Assembly: GCA_964568925.1 (NCBI GenBank)
Contig: CAZMSJ010000009.1
Span: forward strand, 1 to 38,786
From: CAYQUL01 sp964568925
GTDB taxonomy: Bacteria > Patescibacteriota > Microgenomatia > UBA8517
Direction of reading: 5' to 3'
DNA length: 38,786 nt
The notes under the pieces were generated by a model that worked only from the letters and a program-made list of their open reading frames with translations, made no database searches and had not been told where the DNA came from. The translations under genes and the position numbers were made by a program. How positions within the stretch are numbered: position 1 is the first letter of the stretch; each line of letters begins with the position of its first letter. Of this stretch, positions 29,971 through 38,111 are shown one piece after another.

Positions 29971-32118
29971 ATGAAAATAAAATTATTTGCATTAAGTTTC
30001 CTCCTTTTTTCCTCACTCCTTTTTGCAACATCAGTATCAGCACAGAGCGCAACTCTCCAGGTAAGTACAAATTCAGATGATGCCAACCAAGACGGAACAA
30101 CACTCTCTTTAAATGATTCAAATATGTGGTTGGGAACAGGGGGAAGTGCTACACAAAGCTACACTGGTCTCCGTTTTCAAAATGTACAAATTCCAAAAGA
30201 TGCACAGATTCTAAACGCGTATCTGCAAGTAAAATCAGCACAAAACCAATGGAACAACATTGGGTTCCAAATGTATGCAGAAGCAGCAGACAATAGTGCA
30301 ACATTTTCAACTACCTCTAAAATCTCGACACGTGCACTAACTGCTTCAGTTGTTTCCTATTCAGCAAATGTAAATTGGACGACAAATACTTGGTACAACT
30401 TAAGTAACATCAGTCCAGTTGTTCAAGAGGTTATAAATAGACCAGGATGGGTGAATGGAAATAGTCTTTCAATTGTTCTGAAAGGAACAGGAAACGCATG
30501 GGGCAGAAAGTTTATTAAGTCACGAAATTCAGGTGCAACCAATGGAGCAAAACTTGTTATTCAATACACAACAACTTCTACCCCAACACCTACACCGACT
30601 CCATTGCCAACAGTAACACCCACGCCAGTTCCAACACCAAGCCCTACACCTATTCCTACTCCAACACCTGTTGTGACACCAACACCAACTGCACCCCCAG
30701 TACCAACTATTGTGCCGACTGCCACACCGATTCCAACAGCTACTCCTGTCCCAACACCTACACCAACTCCAGTACCTGGAGGAGCATATGAAAATTTTGA
30801 TGGAACAATTGCGTCTTGGCTTGTTACAAAGACAGGTAGCATTACTCAATCAAGTGAACAGTTTGTCAGTGCGTCTTCTTCTGCAAAAGCAACAACAGTG
30901 TCCGCCAACCAAACAGGATATGTATCACTCAAATTTACAGATGCAGGAGCTTCTCACATTTGGAATGAGAGACCAGGAACATTCCAATGGAACAGAGCAC
31001 GATTGTTTATTCCATCAAGTACCCTCACAAACCTTGGTGCAACAAACTACCTCACTATTGGAAGAATTTGGTCTGATGGAGGATACGGGTGGCAAGTGAG
31101 AGTTAAACAAAATGGAGAACTCTTTGTTGTTGGTCGACGTGATTGGGACAACACCAATATTGAATTTAAAGTGTATGGACAAGTTCCACAAGACCAATGG
31201 TTTGATCTAGAACTCGGACTTCACTCACAAGCTGGACCTGGAACAAAGAGAGCCTTTGCATTCACCATTAATGGTGATTTCTATGGATGGTATCGACAAG
31301 GAAAATTAGGAACCGAAAACTATAACAGTTTTGATTTTGGAATTGTTGAAACAAATAGTGCGGGATCACTTGCTGTCTACGTAGATGATGTGTTTCCAAG
31401 AACAACCGGACAATTTCCAAGTGGACTCGATACCCGATCAACTGCATCTGTTACAGAAAAAGATTTCCGGGACACAAGTGGAAAAGAGTGGCAGATCGAC
31501 TGGACAACATGGGGTGAGAATTTAGTATTAAACAGTACAACAGGACTTTCATCTCTCGCTAGTCGCGTGCAGTCTGGTAAAAACATTGATCGTCTTCCTG
31601 ACATCACCCAAGGATGGGCAGAAATTGAAATTGGTTGGACAGGGGCAACACCAACGCTTGCACCACAAGGATACTTTGGACCAATGGTTGGTATGAGAAA
31701 AGAAATTAATCGGGAAGAGAACCTTGAGATTATTCCAATTGGACGAGGTGCAGGTGCAGTTGACTTAGTATATGAAGCATGGGCAGGTGGCGGACCAGTA
31801 CAACTTGCTACATGGCCACTTCCACTAGCGTCAGTTGGTGGTGGAAGTCATATCCCTGAGTCAGGTGACATTATTCGTACCAGATGGACACAAGAGACAG
31901 CAACTGATGTACGAGTGCGAGTTGATTACTTTGATGCAAGTAGTGCAATCTGGTACACCGATGTAATAAACACTCTTTCAAATCTAACAAACATTAATGG
32001 GGTGAACTATAACGATGGATTCCACAAAGCATCATCTGTAACCATTGATTCAACCCAATACTCAATCAAGCGCTTCAAAGTAGGGACAATTGACACCTAC
32101 CCAGTAGCAACCCCATAA
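29971..32118 (+). CDS. Secreted two-domain surface protein: DNRLRE-like, Thr-Pro linker, lectin-like
   Basis: This 715-aa protein has a clear signal peptide (about 1-25, ending SVSAQ). The N-terminal beta domain (about 26-195), with LRFQNVQIPKDAQILNAYLQ and RPGWVNGNSLSIVLKG, matches the DNRLRE/carbohydrate-binding fold often found in large surface proteins. A long Thr-Pro-rich linker (about 200-270) leads to a concanavalin/laminin-G-like beta-sandwich (about 275-480). A second glycan-binding-like domain is at about 500-715. No catalytic residues are obvious. It probably binds polysaccharide at the surface. The start at 29971 is fixed by the signal peptide and by TAGAAT 11 nt upstream; an earlier TTG frame starts inside the -35 box. 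Confidence 0.8.
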   Translation: MKIKLFALSFLLFSSLLFATSVSAQSATLQVSTNSDDANQDGTTLSLNDSNMWLGTGGSATQSYTGLRFQNVQIPKDAQILNAYLQVKSAQNQWNNIGFQMYAEAADNSATFSTTSKISTRALTASVVSYSANVNWTTNTWYNLSNISPVVQEVINRPGWVNGNSLSIVLKGTGNAWGRKFIKSRNSGATNGAKLVIQYTTTSTPTPTPTPLPTVTPTPVPTPSPTPIPTPTPVVTPTPTAPPVPTIVPTATPIPTATPVPTPTPTPVPGGAYENFDGTIASWLVTKTGSITQSSEQFVSASSSAKATTVSANQTGYVSLKFTDAGASHIWNERPGTFQWNRARLFIPSSTLTNLGATNYLTIGRIWSDGGYGWQVRVKQNGELFVVGRRDWDNTNIEFKVYGQVPQDQWFDLELGLHSQAGPGTKRAFAFTINGDFYGWYRQGKLGTENYNSFDFGIVETNSAGSLAVYVDDVFPRTTGQFPSGLDTRSTASVTEKDFRDTSGKEWQIDWTTWGENLVLNSTTGLSSLASRVQSGKNIDRLPDITQGWAEIEIGWTGATPTLAPQGYFGPMVGMRKEINREENLEIIPIGRGAGAVDLVYEAWAGGGPVQLATWPLPLASVGGGSHIPESGDIIRTRWTQETATDVRVRVDYFDASSAIWYTDVINTLSNLTNINGVNYNDGFHKASSVTIDSTQYSIKRFKVGTIDTYPVATP
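30580..30780 (+). repeat. Thr-Pro/Val linker coding repeats
   Basis: About 200 nt of imperfect ACA/ACT-CCN repeats encode TPTPTPLPTVTPTPVPTPSP and following units. A similar shorter tract occurs at about 22135-22195 in the M23 protein gene (minus strand). They give extended, glycosylation-prone linkers. Confidence 0.75.
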
Positions 32119-32119
32119 C

Positions 32120-32148
32120 TTGATGAAACCCAGTTTTTGAGCTACAAT
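32120..32148 (+). promoter_or_regulatory. Sigma-70 promoter
   Basis: TTGATG (32120-32125), a 17-nt spacer and TACAAT (32143-32148), followed by a leader of about 28 nt with a GAGGTG SD (32172-32177). Confidence 0.65.
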
Positions 32149-32181
32149 ATTGTCTGATTTATGTAGATAACGAGGTGATAG

Positions 32182-32868
32182 ATGAGCTGTATCGTTACAA
32201 TTGAAGGTCGTCAGTTTCATATCACGGGAGAAGACGCAAAAAAAGTTGCTGACTCCTACAAACTTGTGGAATATTTGACGAACCTAGACAGACGTCTGGA
32301 CGTAAGCGAAGTTCAGGTAATCTGGCATACAGCAAAGCCAGATGGTGATCTACTCTTTGCATTAATTAAGGTGATATCAAGCCTACCAAACGGAAAGTCA
32401 GTGGTAGGAAATCTCGTACTCTTAAGTGGTAACTCAACAGCAATCTTGAATGTCTATATCGATGAATATGGCGATAAATGGGGGTTAACTGTTGTCCAAC
32501 CTCGTATTGCCGTAGGGCTACTTCAATGTGAAGAGTTGCCGGCAGGAATGGATGATGGTGGCAACCCTGCTGCAGTTGCGATACGGGAAATGCTAGAAGA
32601 GACAGATCAATCGATCAAAGCGATGCCTCTTATTCTTTTAGGAACTTTTGCACCGTCCCCAGGCCTTAGAGGTGAATTGGTTTCACTTTTTGCAGTGGAA
32701 CACAAGATGACCCGCGATGAGATCTTAGCACTTGCTAACAAATCAACGGGGATTGCATCAGAGGGTGAATACATTCAGACCAGGATCTCTCGATTAGATG
32801 ACATCCTTGAAAGGACGCTAGACTCAAAAGCTATCATCGCAATTACGCGGTATCAGTCCAGAAAATAG
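32182..32868 (+). CDS. Nudix hydrolase (ADP-sugar pyrophosphatase-like)
   Basis: This 228-aa protein of the Nudix superfamily hydrolyses nucleoside diphosphates linked to another group. Residues 119-142 hold the box LPAGMDDGGNPAAVAIREML followed by EETD. The catalytic REMLEE (135-140) is intact, but the first Glu of GX5E is replaced by Gly/Asn. LTVVQPRIAVG just before and PSPGLRGELVSLFAV after it fit the ADP-ribose/ADP-sugar diphosphatase (NUDT14-like) subgroup. The start has an SD (GAGGTG) and a full promoter, and the gene is followed by a strong terminator. The substrate is not certain. Confidence 0.8.
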   Translation: MSCIVTIEGRQFHITGEDAKKVADSYKLVEYLTNLDRRLDVSEVQVIWHTAKPDGDLLFALIKVISSLPNGKSVVGNLVLLSGNSTAILNVYIDEYGDKWGLTVVQPRIAVGLLQCEELPAGMDDGGNPAAVAIREMLEETDQSIKAMPLILLGTFAPSPGLRGELVSLFAVEHKMTRDEILALANKSTGIASEGEYIQTRISRLDDILERTLDSKAIIAITRYQSRK

Positions 32869-32883
32869 TTACTGTTTTTTTCA

Positions 32884-32908
32884 AACCGGCTACACGAGCC
32901 GGTTTTTT
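32884..32908 (+). terminator. Intrinsic terminator
   Basis: The perfect stem AACCGGCT/AGCCGGTT (32884-32891, 32897-32904) with a 5-nt loop is followed by T residues to 32908. Confidence 0.9.
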
Positions 32909-32927
32909 GTGTGCTAGTATTATCTAT

Positions 32928-33284
32928 ATGAAGCCAGAAACAATCAAAGCGATTTTCACCAATCTCTTGTTTGTCATTGGAGTAATCTTGCTTATCTGGG
33001 GAATAGCAAAGGCAACATCAACTGGCGCGAAACTATTGTCTTTTGATGAATACCCTCTTCAGGGGTATGAGGAAAGCAGATGTGATTATATTTCAAATCC
33101 GGTTGCAGGAGACAAAACAACCCCAGTCCAATTGGAAGAGATAACAAAGCAGCACAATCAATGTATGGATTCAATTGAGAAACAGAGAGCTCTCCAGAAG
33201 GTAGATGACATCGTACAATCAGTTGTACTACCTCTCTCAGGTATCACCCTGGTCTATTTCTTCAGGAAGTATATTTTGAAGTAA
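32928..33284 (+). CDS. Two-helix membrane hypothetical protein
   Basis: This 118-aa protein has one membrane helix near the N-terminus (about 8-28) and one near the C-terminus (about 94-112). They flank a polar loop with two Cys and many Glu/Gln. Family not recognised. ATG 32928 is chosen because the -10 box TAGTAT (32915-32920) ends 7 nt before it; an earlier TTG falls in the preceding terminator. It is predicted leaderless. Confidence 0.6.
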   Translation: MKPETIKAIFTNLLFVIGVILLIWGIAKATSTGAKLLSFDEYPLQGYEESRCDYISNPVAGDKTTPVQLEEITKQHNQCMDSIEKQRALQKVDDIVQSVVLPLSGITLVYFFRKYILK

Positions 33285-33285
33285 A

Positions 33286-33309
33286 AAAATCCCCTGGCAG
33301 AGGATTTTT
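33286..33309 (+). terminator. Intrinsic terminator
   Basis: AAAATCC (33286-33292) pairs with GGATTTT (33302-33308) across a 9-nt loop, followed by T. It is moderately strong and follows the stop at 33284. Confidence 0.55.
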
Positions 33310-33330
33310 CAGATACCTAGAAACCTAAAC

Positions 33331-33630
33331 CTAGATTGAACTAATAGAAACTGCAGTAACCAGTCGTTTTGCAATGCGCTGCCGAAGTAACTGGTTGTAT
33401 ATTTCTTTTCTTCGAACGATATATGTGGTCTTATTACCACCCACAACGGTAAAGCTGAGTGATTGATTGTCTTTCAAACCAAAATATTCCCAGTCTGGCA
33501 TTTTGTGTCCACTCTTTGGTAAGACGAGTTTGGTCAGAACTTCTATTTGTTCCGGCGTAACACTCTCGTCGTACTCTTCGGTAGGAACTACATTACCAGC
33601 AGGTGACTTTGATTTTCGATTAGAAAGCAT
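33331..33630 (-). CDS. Small hypothetical protein
   Basis: This 99-aa cytoplasmic basic protein has a Lys/Ser-rich N-terminus and a central region VTPEQIEVLTKLVLPKSGHK. A C-terminal YIVRRKEIYNQLLRQRIAKR looks like a helix. Family not recognised. The ATG at 33630 is chosen because AGGAG (33637-33641) stands 6 nt upstream; an earlier in-frame start would overlap this SD. Confidence 0.6.
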   Translation of the reverse strand: MLSNRKSKSPAGNVVPTEEYDESVTPEQIEVLTKLVLPKSGHKMPDWEYFGLKDNQSLSFTVVGGNKTTYIVRRKEIYNQLLRQRIAKRLVTAVSISSI

Positions 33631-33725
33631 GAAACACTCCTCACATATCAAAATATAGGGATGCTATCAAACCTGTACCTCTGCCAAGGACCCGTAGTAT
33701 ATCAAATTGATCCAAAAAGCACAAA

Positions 33726-33749
33726 AGTAGGCCCGGAATATTCCGGGCC
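33726..33749 (-). terminator. Intrinsic terminator
   Basis: The perfect palindrome GGCCCGGAATATTCCGGGCC (33730-33749) is followed by TACTTTTG on the minus strand. It ends the gene 33764-34081. Confidence 0.7.
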
Positions 33750-33763
33750 ACAAACACGATCGA

Positions 33764-34081
33764 TCAATAATACTTTTTGCGACTAATGGGCTTTTTCACC
33801 GGATCTTGGTAAGTAACCTTATCGCATGTCTTTTTATAAATACTCCGAACGTCAGTGTCTGCACCATGGGCAACGAGATCGACACTAAAGGTACCGGCAG
33901 TTGTGTTGAAATGTTGACCATCAGTCATAACAACAAGCAATTCATTTTCAGGCTGAAAGACTGAGAATGGGTCGTCACTTTCACCGACAAACGGTGAACC
34001 AGAGAAAAATGGTTTTGTATCCCATCCTTCCCGCTGCAAGAGAGTCAACAATGAATTTCCATTCGACGACTTGACTAACAT
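33764..34081 (-). CDS. Small hypothetical protein
   Basis: This 105-aa acidic-to-neutral protein has no signal peptide. It contains ENELLVVMTDGQHFNTTAG and a basic C-terminal tail ending SRKKYY. Family not recognised. The ATG has an AGGAG SD (34091-34095) 9 nt upstream and a near-consensus promoter (TTGCAA-17-TATAAT, minus strand, 34118-34146), with a strong terminator downstream. It is a well-built single-gene unit. Confidence 0.65.
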   Translation of the reverse strand: MLVKSSNGNSLLTLLQREGWDTKPFFSGSPFVGESDDPFSVFQPENELLVVMTDGQHFNTTAGTFSVDLVAHGADTDVRSIYKKTCDKVTYQDPVKKPISRKKYY

Positions 34082-34117
34082 GTACTATTTCTCCTGGTGA
34101 AAAATTAACCGAAATGA

Positions 34118-34146
34118 ATTATAGGCGTTTAGAACCGCAATTGCAA
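34118..34146 (-). promoter_or_regulatory. Sigma-70 promoter
   Basis: On the minus strand TTGCAA (34141-34146), a 17-nt spacer and TATAAT (34118-34123). It drives the gene 33764-34081. Confidence 0.7.
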
Positions 34147-34180
34147 ATTGGGGTCCAAATTCACTAAACTAGTATAGTAC

Positions 34181-35581
34181 ATGAAACTTCCCTCCCTGAA
34201 AAAGGCTCAACTACCGAAAGCACCTCCACTCACCAAATTACTTGGTCCAAGTTTTATTTTGCTCGGTTTAGGCTTAGGCTCTGGTGAGATTATTCTCTGG
34301 CCATTTTTAGCAAGTAAATATGGTTTGGGGTTAATCTGGGGAGCTTTAATTGGTATTACTTTGCAGTTTTTCCTGAACATGGAAATTGCCCGATACACCT
34401 TAGTCACAGGGGAGAGTATTTTTGTTGGGTTTAGTCGCAAATTTGGAAGAATTGCACCAGTATGGTTTATTTTTGCAACGCTTGTTCCGTGGATGTGGCC
34501 TGGAATAGCTGCCGCTTCTGCCAACATGATTGCATCTCTTTTACATATTCCATATTCAAACATACTTCCTATTTCACTTCTTATTGCTATTGGGATTATT
34601 TTAACTGCAGGCAAAATTGTCTACAAAACGCAAGAGACGTTTCAACGTGCAGCCATCTTAATTGGGGTACCGTTTATTTTTATCCTCGCAATCATCTGTG
34701 CCAAGCAAGCTGATTGGCAAATGCTTTTTGCCGGTGTCGTGGGACAAGGTGAAGGTTTTCGCTTCTTCCCAGAAGGTTTGTCATTTGCAACATTCCTTGG
34801 AGCACTTGCATATGCAGGAGCAGGGGGGACCTTAAACTTAACTCAATCGTTGTATGTTAAGGAAAAAGGATATGGAATGGGAAGTTTCTCAGGACGCATC
34901 ACAAGTCTCGTTTCTGGAAAGAAAGAGTCTGTCCAATTAACCGGTACCACCTTTAATCAAACTGATGAAAATGTAAATCGATTTAGTACCTGGTGGAAAA
35001 ATATTAATTTAGAACATGGAATCGTTTTTTGGACCACTGGTGCAATAACCATGCTTCTTTTAAGTTTGCTCTCATACAGTACCCTCTATGGGAAACCTGG
35101 TATTCCATCTGGTGTTGGGTTTGTCATTTTTGAAGCACATGCAATTGGTGAGAAACTGCTTCCGATTGCCGGTGTTCTCTTTTTGGCAATCTCAAGTCTC
35201 ATGTTGTTCTTTACTCAATTCGGAGTGCTCGCTTCAACAAGCCGCATCATGAGTGAGAATTTTATTCTAGCCCTCTATCCTCGTATCAAAGCCAATACTT
35301 CTTCACTTTTGTTTACTGTGTTTCTTTGGCTACAAATTCTTCTTGGGATACTTATTATTCTTTTCTTCTCAAATGAGCCACTCACGTTAGTTGTAACTGG
35401 AGCAGTACTCAATGCCGTTTCAATGTTTATCTATGCAGCACTCCTGTACCGAGTAAACACAAGTATGTTGCCATCACGGGTGTCCCCAAATCTATTTCGA
35501 AAGGTGGCTTTAGCGCTTGCTATCATCTTCTATGGAAGCTTTAGTTTGGTGACACTTCTTAAGAATTTAAATATCATCTAG
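34181..35581 (+). CDS. Nramp-family-like transporter (11-12 helices)
   Basis: This 466-aa protein has about eleven or twelve membrane helices in an APC/LeuT-type layout. Helix 1 reads GLGLGSGEIILWPFLASKYG, as in Nramp-related proteins where the metal-binding DPGN is replaced by GSGE. The helix 6 region has ALAYAGAGGTLNL in place of the canonical MPH. It therefore probably belongs to the wider Nramp group, but may not carry Mn or Fe. A soluble loop (about 225-275) lies between helices. The ATG lies 5 nt after a TAGTAT -10 (34170-34175), predicted leaderless. It may be transcribed with the alpha/beta hydrolase downstream, though that gene has its own -10. Confidence 0.75.
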   Translation: MKLPSLKKAQLPKAPPLTKLLGPSFILLGLGLGSGEIILWPFLASKYGLGLIWGALIGITLQFFLNMEIARYTLVTGESIFVGFSRKFGRIAPVWFIFATLVPWMWPGIAAASANMIASLLHIPYSNILPISLLIAIGIILTAGKIVYKTQETFQRAAILIGVPFIFILAIICAKQADWQMLFAGVVGQGEGFRFFPEGLSFATFLGALAYAGAGGTLNLTQSLYVKEKGYGMGSFSGRITSLVSGKKESVQLTGTTFNQTDENVNRFSTWWKNINLEHGIVFWTTGAITMLLLSLLSYSTLYGKPGIPSGVGFVIFEAHAIGEKLLPIAGVLFLAISSLMLFFTQFGVLASTSRIMSENFILALYPRIKANTSSLLFTVFLWLQILLGILIILFFSNEPLTLVVTGAVLNAVSMFIYAALLYRVNTSMLPSRVSPNLFRKVALALAIIFYGSFSLVTLLKNLNII

Positions 35582-35608
35582 CCTCACAAGGTATATACTA
35601 GAGAAGTA

Positions 35609-36646
35609 ATGATCAGAAAATTATTCAAGTTTATTCCCTTTGCGGTTGTGTTGTTCATAGTTGGGCTCGTTGGCTACATATGGGGACTACAAAAACCAGA
35701 GGATTCAACCATTTCTCTTCTTGTAGCTACCCCAAAACCAACACCTCTTGCGGTTTACTCAATTCCATCACTCCAAAAGAACCCAAGTATTGCTGATCGA
35801 ATGGAGATAACCCAAACACTTGCAGACAAGAAGGACCTGACCTCATACAAATTTCTGATGTACTTTGCGGCTAACCCCACAAAGCTTGAGAACAAGAAAA
35901 CGTCTGGAATGGTAAATATTCCAAAGGGGGATGGAGCATTTCCATTAATCATTATGATTCGAGGATATGTTGATCAAACGATATACCAAACTGGAGTAGG
36001 TACCAAAAATGCTGCAGAGTATTTTGCACAAAATGGATATGTCACACTTTCCTTAGACTACTTGGGATATGCTGACTCAGACTCTGAAGCAGGAAACATT
36101 TTTGAGTCACGATTCCAAACATACACAACAACGCTTTCACTCTTTCAACTCGTTAACACACAAAAGTTACCACAAGAAATACTTTCCAAATGGGACCGCA
36201 AAAATGTTTTTATCTGGGCACACAGTAATGGGGGACAGATAGCACTTACTACTCTTGCCATTACCAAAGGAAGTTATCCAACCGTACTCTGGGCCCCTGT
36301 TACAAAATTCTTTCCATACTCAGTCTTGTACTACACAGATGACTCAGCAGATGGAGGAAAGCTCATACGACGTGAATTGGCTAAGTTTGAAGATCTCTAT
36401 GACACCAACAACTTTAGTTTCACTTCGTTTTTAACGGACATTCATGCACCAATCCAATTTGAACAGGGGACAGCTGATGATGCCATTAACTATCAATGGA
36501 CCAGAACATTTGCAAACGTGTTAAAAAAGCAGGGAAATGACATTATTTATAACCAATACCCAGGCAGTGATCATAATTTGAGACCCGCCTGGAATGACGT
36601 TGTAGCAAAAGACCTTGAATTTTTCAAAAAAAACGCGATACAATAG
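35609..36646 (+). CDS. Membrane-anchored alpha/beta hydrolase
   Basis: This 345-aa protein has an N-terminal membrane helix (about 8-26) and a Pro-rich stretch, then an alpha/beta hydrolase domain (about 95-345). The catalytic triad is likely Ser206 (AHSNGG), an Asp in GTADD (290 or 291) and His322 (GSDHN). The nucleophile elbow is AxSxG rather than GxSxG. This fits prolyl-oligopeptidase or dienelactone-hydrolase-type esterases/peptidases acting at the outer face. The ATG is 9 nt after TATACT (35594-35599), predicted leaderless. Its stop codon contains the -10 of the next gene. Confidence 0.8.
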   Translation: MIRKLFKFIPFAVVLFIVGLVGYIWGLQKPEDSTISLLVATPKPTPLAVYSIPSLQKNPSIADRMEITQTLADKKDLTSYKFLMYFAANPTKLENKKTSGMVNIPKGDGAFPLIIMIRGYVDQTIYQTGVGTKNAAEYFAQNGYVTLSLDYLGYADSDSEAGNIFESRFQTYTTTLSLFQLVNTQKLPQEILSKWDRKNVFIWAHSNGGQIALTTLAITKGSYPTVLWAPVTKFFPYSVLYYTDDSADGGKLIRRELAKFEDLYDTNNFSFTSFLTDIHAPIQFEQGTADDAINYQWTRTFANVLKKQGNDIIYNQYPGSDHNLRPAWNDVVAKDLEFFKKNAIQ

Positions 36647-36650
36647 CCCT

Positions 36651-36989
36651 ATGCAAGTAATCACACAATTAATCATTCAAATTTTCTCCCTGTTTATTGT
36701 TTCATCAATTTTGCCAGGGTTTGTTTTAACAGATATCCGCTCAGCTATTGTTGCGGCAGTCGTAATTGGAGTCATTAACACCTTCTTCCGTCCAATTCTC
36801 CAAATTATTGCTCTACCATTAACGATCTTAACTCTTGGTCTCTTTTCCTTTGTCATTAACGTTTTACTCTTGATGCTTGCAGCATCAATTGTGCCTGGTT
36901 TTAAGATTGATGGCTTCTTTACAGCAGCCATTGCTTCAATTGTGCTAACATTGATATCAGCTTTCGTTCACAAATCAATGAAAAAATAA
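36651..36989 (+). CDS. Phage holin family IV-like (4-TM) membrane protein
   Basis: This 112-aa protein has four membrane helices and the family pattern ILPGFVLTDIRSAIVAAVVI, INTFFRPILQIIALPLTILT and LGLFSFVINVLL. These small proteins are common in bacteria and are not necessarily phage-derived; their function is uncertain. ATG 36651 lies 6 nt after TACAAT (36639-36644), a -10 box overlapping the TAG stop of the upstream gene. Two nt after its stop a 57-aa gene begins, so they form an operon. Confidence 0.8.
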   Translation: MQVITQLIIQIFSLFIVSSILPGFVLTDIRSAIVAAVVIGVINTFFRPILQIIALPLTILTLGLFSFVINVLLLMLAASIVPGFKIDGFFTAAIASIVLTLISAFVHKSMKK

Positions 36990-36991
36990 CC

Positions 36992-37165
36992 ATGTCACAT
37001 TCAAATTCAGATTCACCAAAATCATTTAGTAAAGACAAATCAGGCCAAAACCAAGTTTCTGTGTTTAAAGCACAAAGTCGCTTTGGTGGCTTTGGCAGAC
37101 AGCCGTTGGTGAAGGGATCTCAGTTTAAACCAGCTCCAGTTAAAATTACCCAGCACAAAGGATAA
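36992..37165 (+). CDS. 57-aa basic Ser/Lys/Gln-rich protein
   Basis: This small frame starts 2 nt after the stop of the holin-like gene. It begins MSHSNSDSPKSFSKDKSG and contains an SRFGGFGRQP segment and a basic end (PVKITQHKG). It is unstructured-looking and has no homologue known to me. No SD is visible, so expression would depend on coupling to the preceding gene. The tight position and biased composition support a real gene, but only modestly. Confidence 0.45.
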   Translation: MSHSNSDSPKSFSKDKSGQNQVSVFKAQSRFGGFGRQPLVKGSQFKPAPVKITQHKG

Positions 37166-37225
37166 TTAGCCACTTCACGTTTCATACTCTTTTGAGAGCG
37201 GTTTTGTTGTGTTATAATCCCTTTC

Positions 37226-38101
37226 ATGGCCGCTAAAAAGAAACAAACAGAAGCTCATATCGAGCACGCTGACCACACACACGAACCAATCGTGCGAAAA
37301 GAAGATGGAACAGTTGAACTTACCTTTGCAGTACCGTGGGCTGAAATTGCAGCTTCACGAGAAAAGACTGCACTTGAAATGGGTAAGTCTGTTACCGTTC
37401 CTGGATTCCGAGCTGGAAAAGCTCCTCTTGATCGCCTCATGAGTCATTTGCCAGCAGATCAGCTCTTAGAGAGAGCTCTCTCAAGTATTCTTCCTGTACA
37501 CTTGGCACACGCTATTACTGAGCACGATGTACGCCCTGCAGTTTACCCACGATTTGAATTACTCCATGCTCACGAAGGTGAAGAATGGACAGTACTTGCC
37601 ACAACCTGTGAAATCCCAGAATTTAAGCTTGGAAATTACAAAAAGGATGTTGCTGAAGCACTAAAGGCTCTTCCAAAAGAGGCAACTGTTGATGAAAAGC
37701 AAAATGCAGCTTTGATTGCTTTTGGAAAGACCATTGAAGTGAAAGTTCCACACATGCTTGTTGAGGAAGAAGCAAACGGAAGACTCAGTAACCTCTTAAC
37801 TCGTATCGAAAAGCTTGGAATGTCACTTGAGAATTTCCTTGCTTCACAAAAGAAAACAGCACCTGAACTTCGAGCAGAATATGAAGGACAAGCTGAAAAT
37901 ACCCTTAAAATGGAACTCTCACTTATGAAACTTGCTGCTGATGAGAAAATTGTCGTTTCAGAACAAGATGTTGCTGACTTTATTGCAGTAGCTCAACTTC
38001 CTGAGCAAAAGAACGAAGCTGACCGAGATTCCCAAATTTCTATGGTTCAATCCATTCTCACGAAGAGAAAGGCAATTGAATTTTTAGCTTCACAAGCCTA
38101 A
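37226..38101 (+). CDS. tig: Compact trigger factor lacking the FKBP domain
   Basis: This 291-aa ribosome-associated chaperone binds nascent chains. An N-terminal ribosome-binding domain (about 20-130) has GFRAGKAP (60-67), the ribosomal-protein-L23-contact signature. A C-terminal helical domain follows (about 150-291). The usual FKBP-type PPIase domain (about 90-100 aa in the middle) is absent, so the protein is about two-thirds of normal length. The ATG lies 7 nt after TATAAT (37213-37218), with TGT forming an extended -10; it is predicted leaderless. The stop is 10 nt before the next gene, suggesting co-transcription. Confidence 0.85.
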   Translation: MAAKKKQTEAHIEHADHTHEPIVRKEDGTVELTFAVPWAEIAASREKTALEMGKSVTVPGFRAGKAPLDRLMSHLPADQLLERALSSILPVHLAHAITEHDVRPAVYPRFELLHAHEGEEWTVLATTCEIPEFKLGNYKKDVAEALKALPKEATVDEKQNAALIAFGKTIEVKVPHMLVEEEANGRLSNLLTRIEKLGMSLENFLASQKKTAPELRAEYEGQAENTLKMELSLMKLAADEKIVVSEQDVADFIAVAQLPEQKNEADRDSQISMVQSILTKRKAIEFLASQA

Positions 38102-38111
38102 TATTGGGCTT

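Noticed and set aside
30561..30842. Leftward Gly/Val-rich frame opposite the Thr-Pro linker.
   Set aside because: It is an antisense product of the repeat codons, with no start signal.
36651..36989. Prophage remnant because of the holin-like gene.
   Set aside because: This four-helix family is common in non-phage loci and no other phage gene is near.
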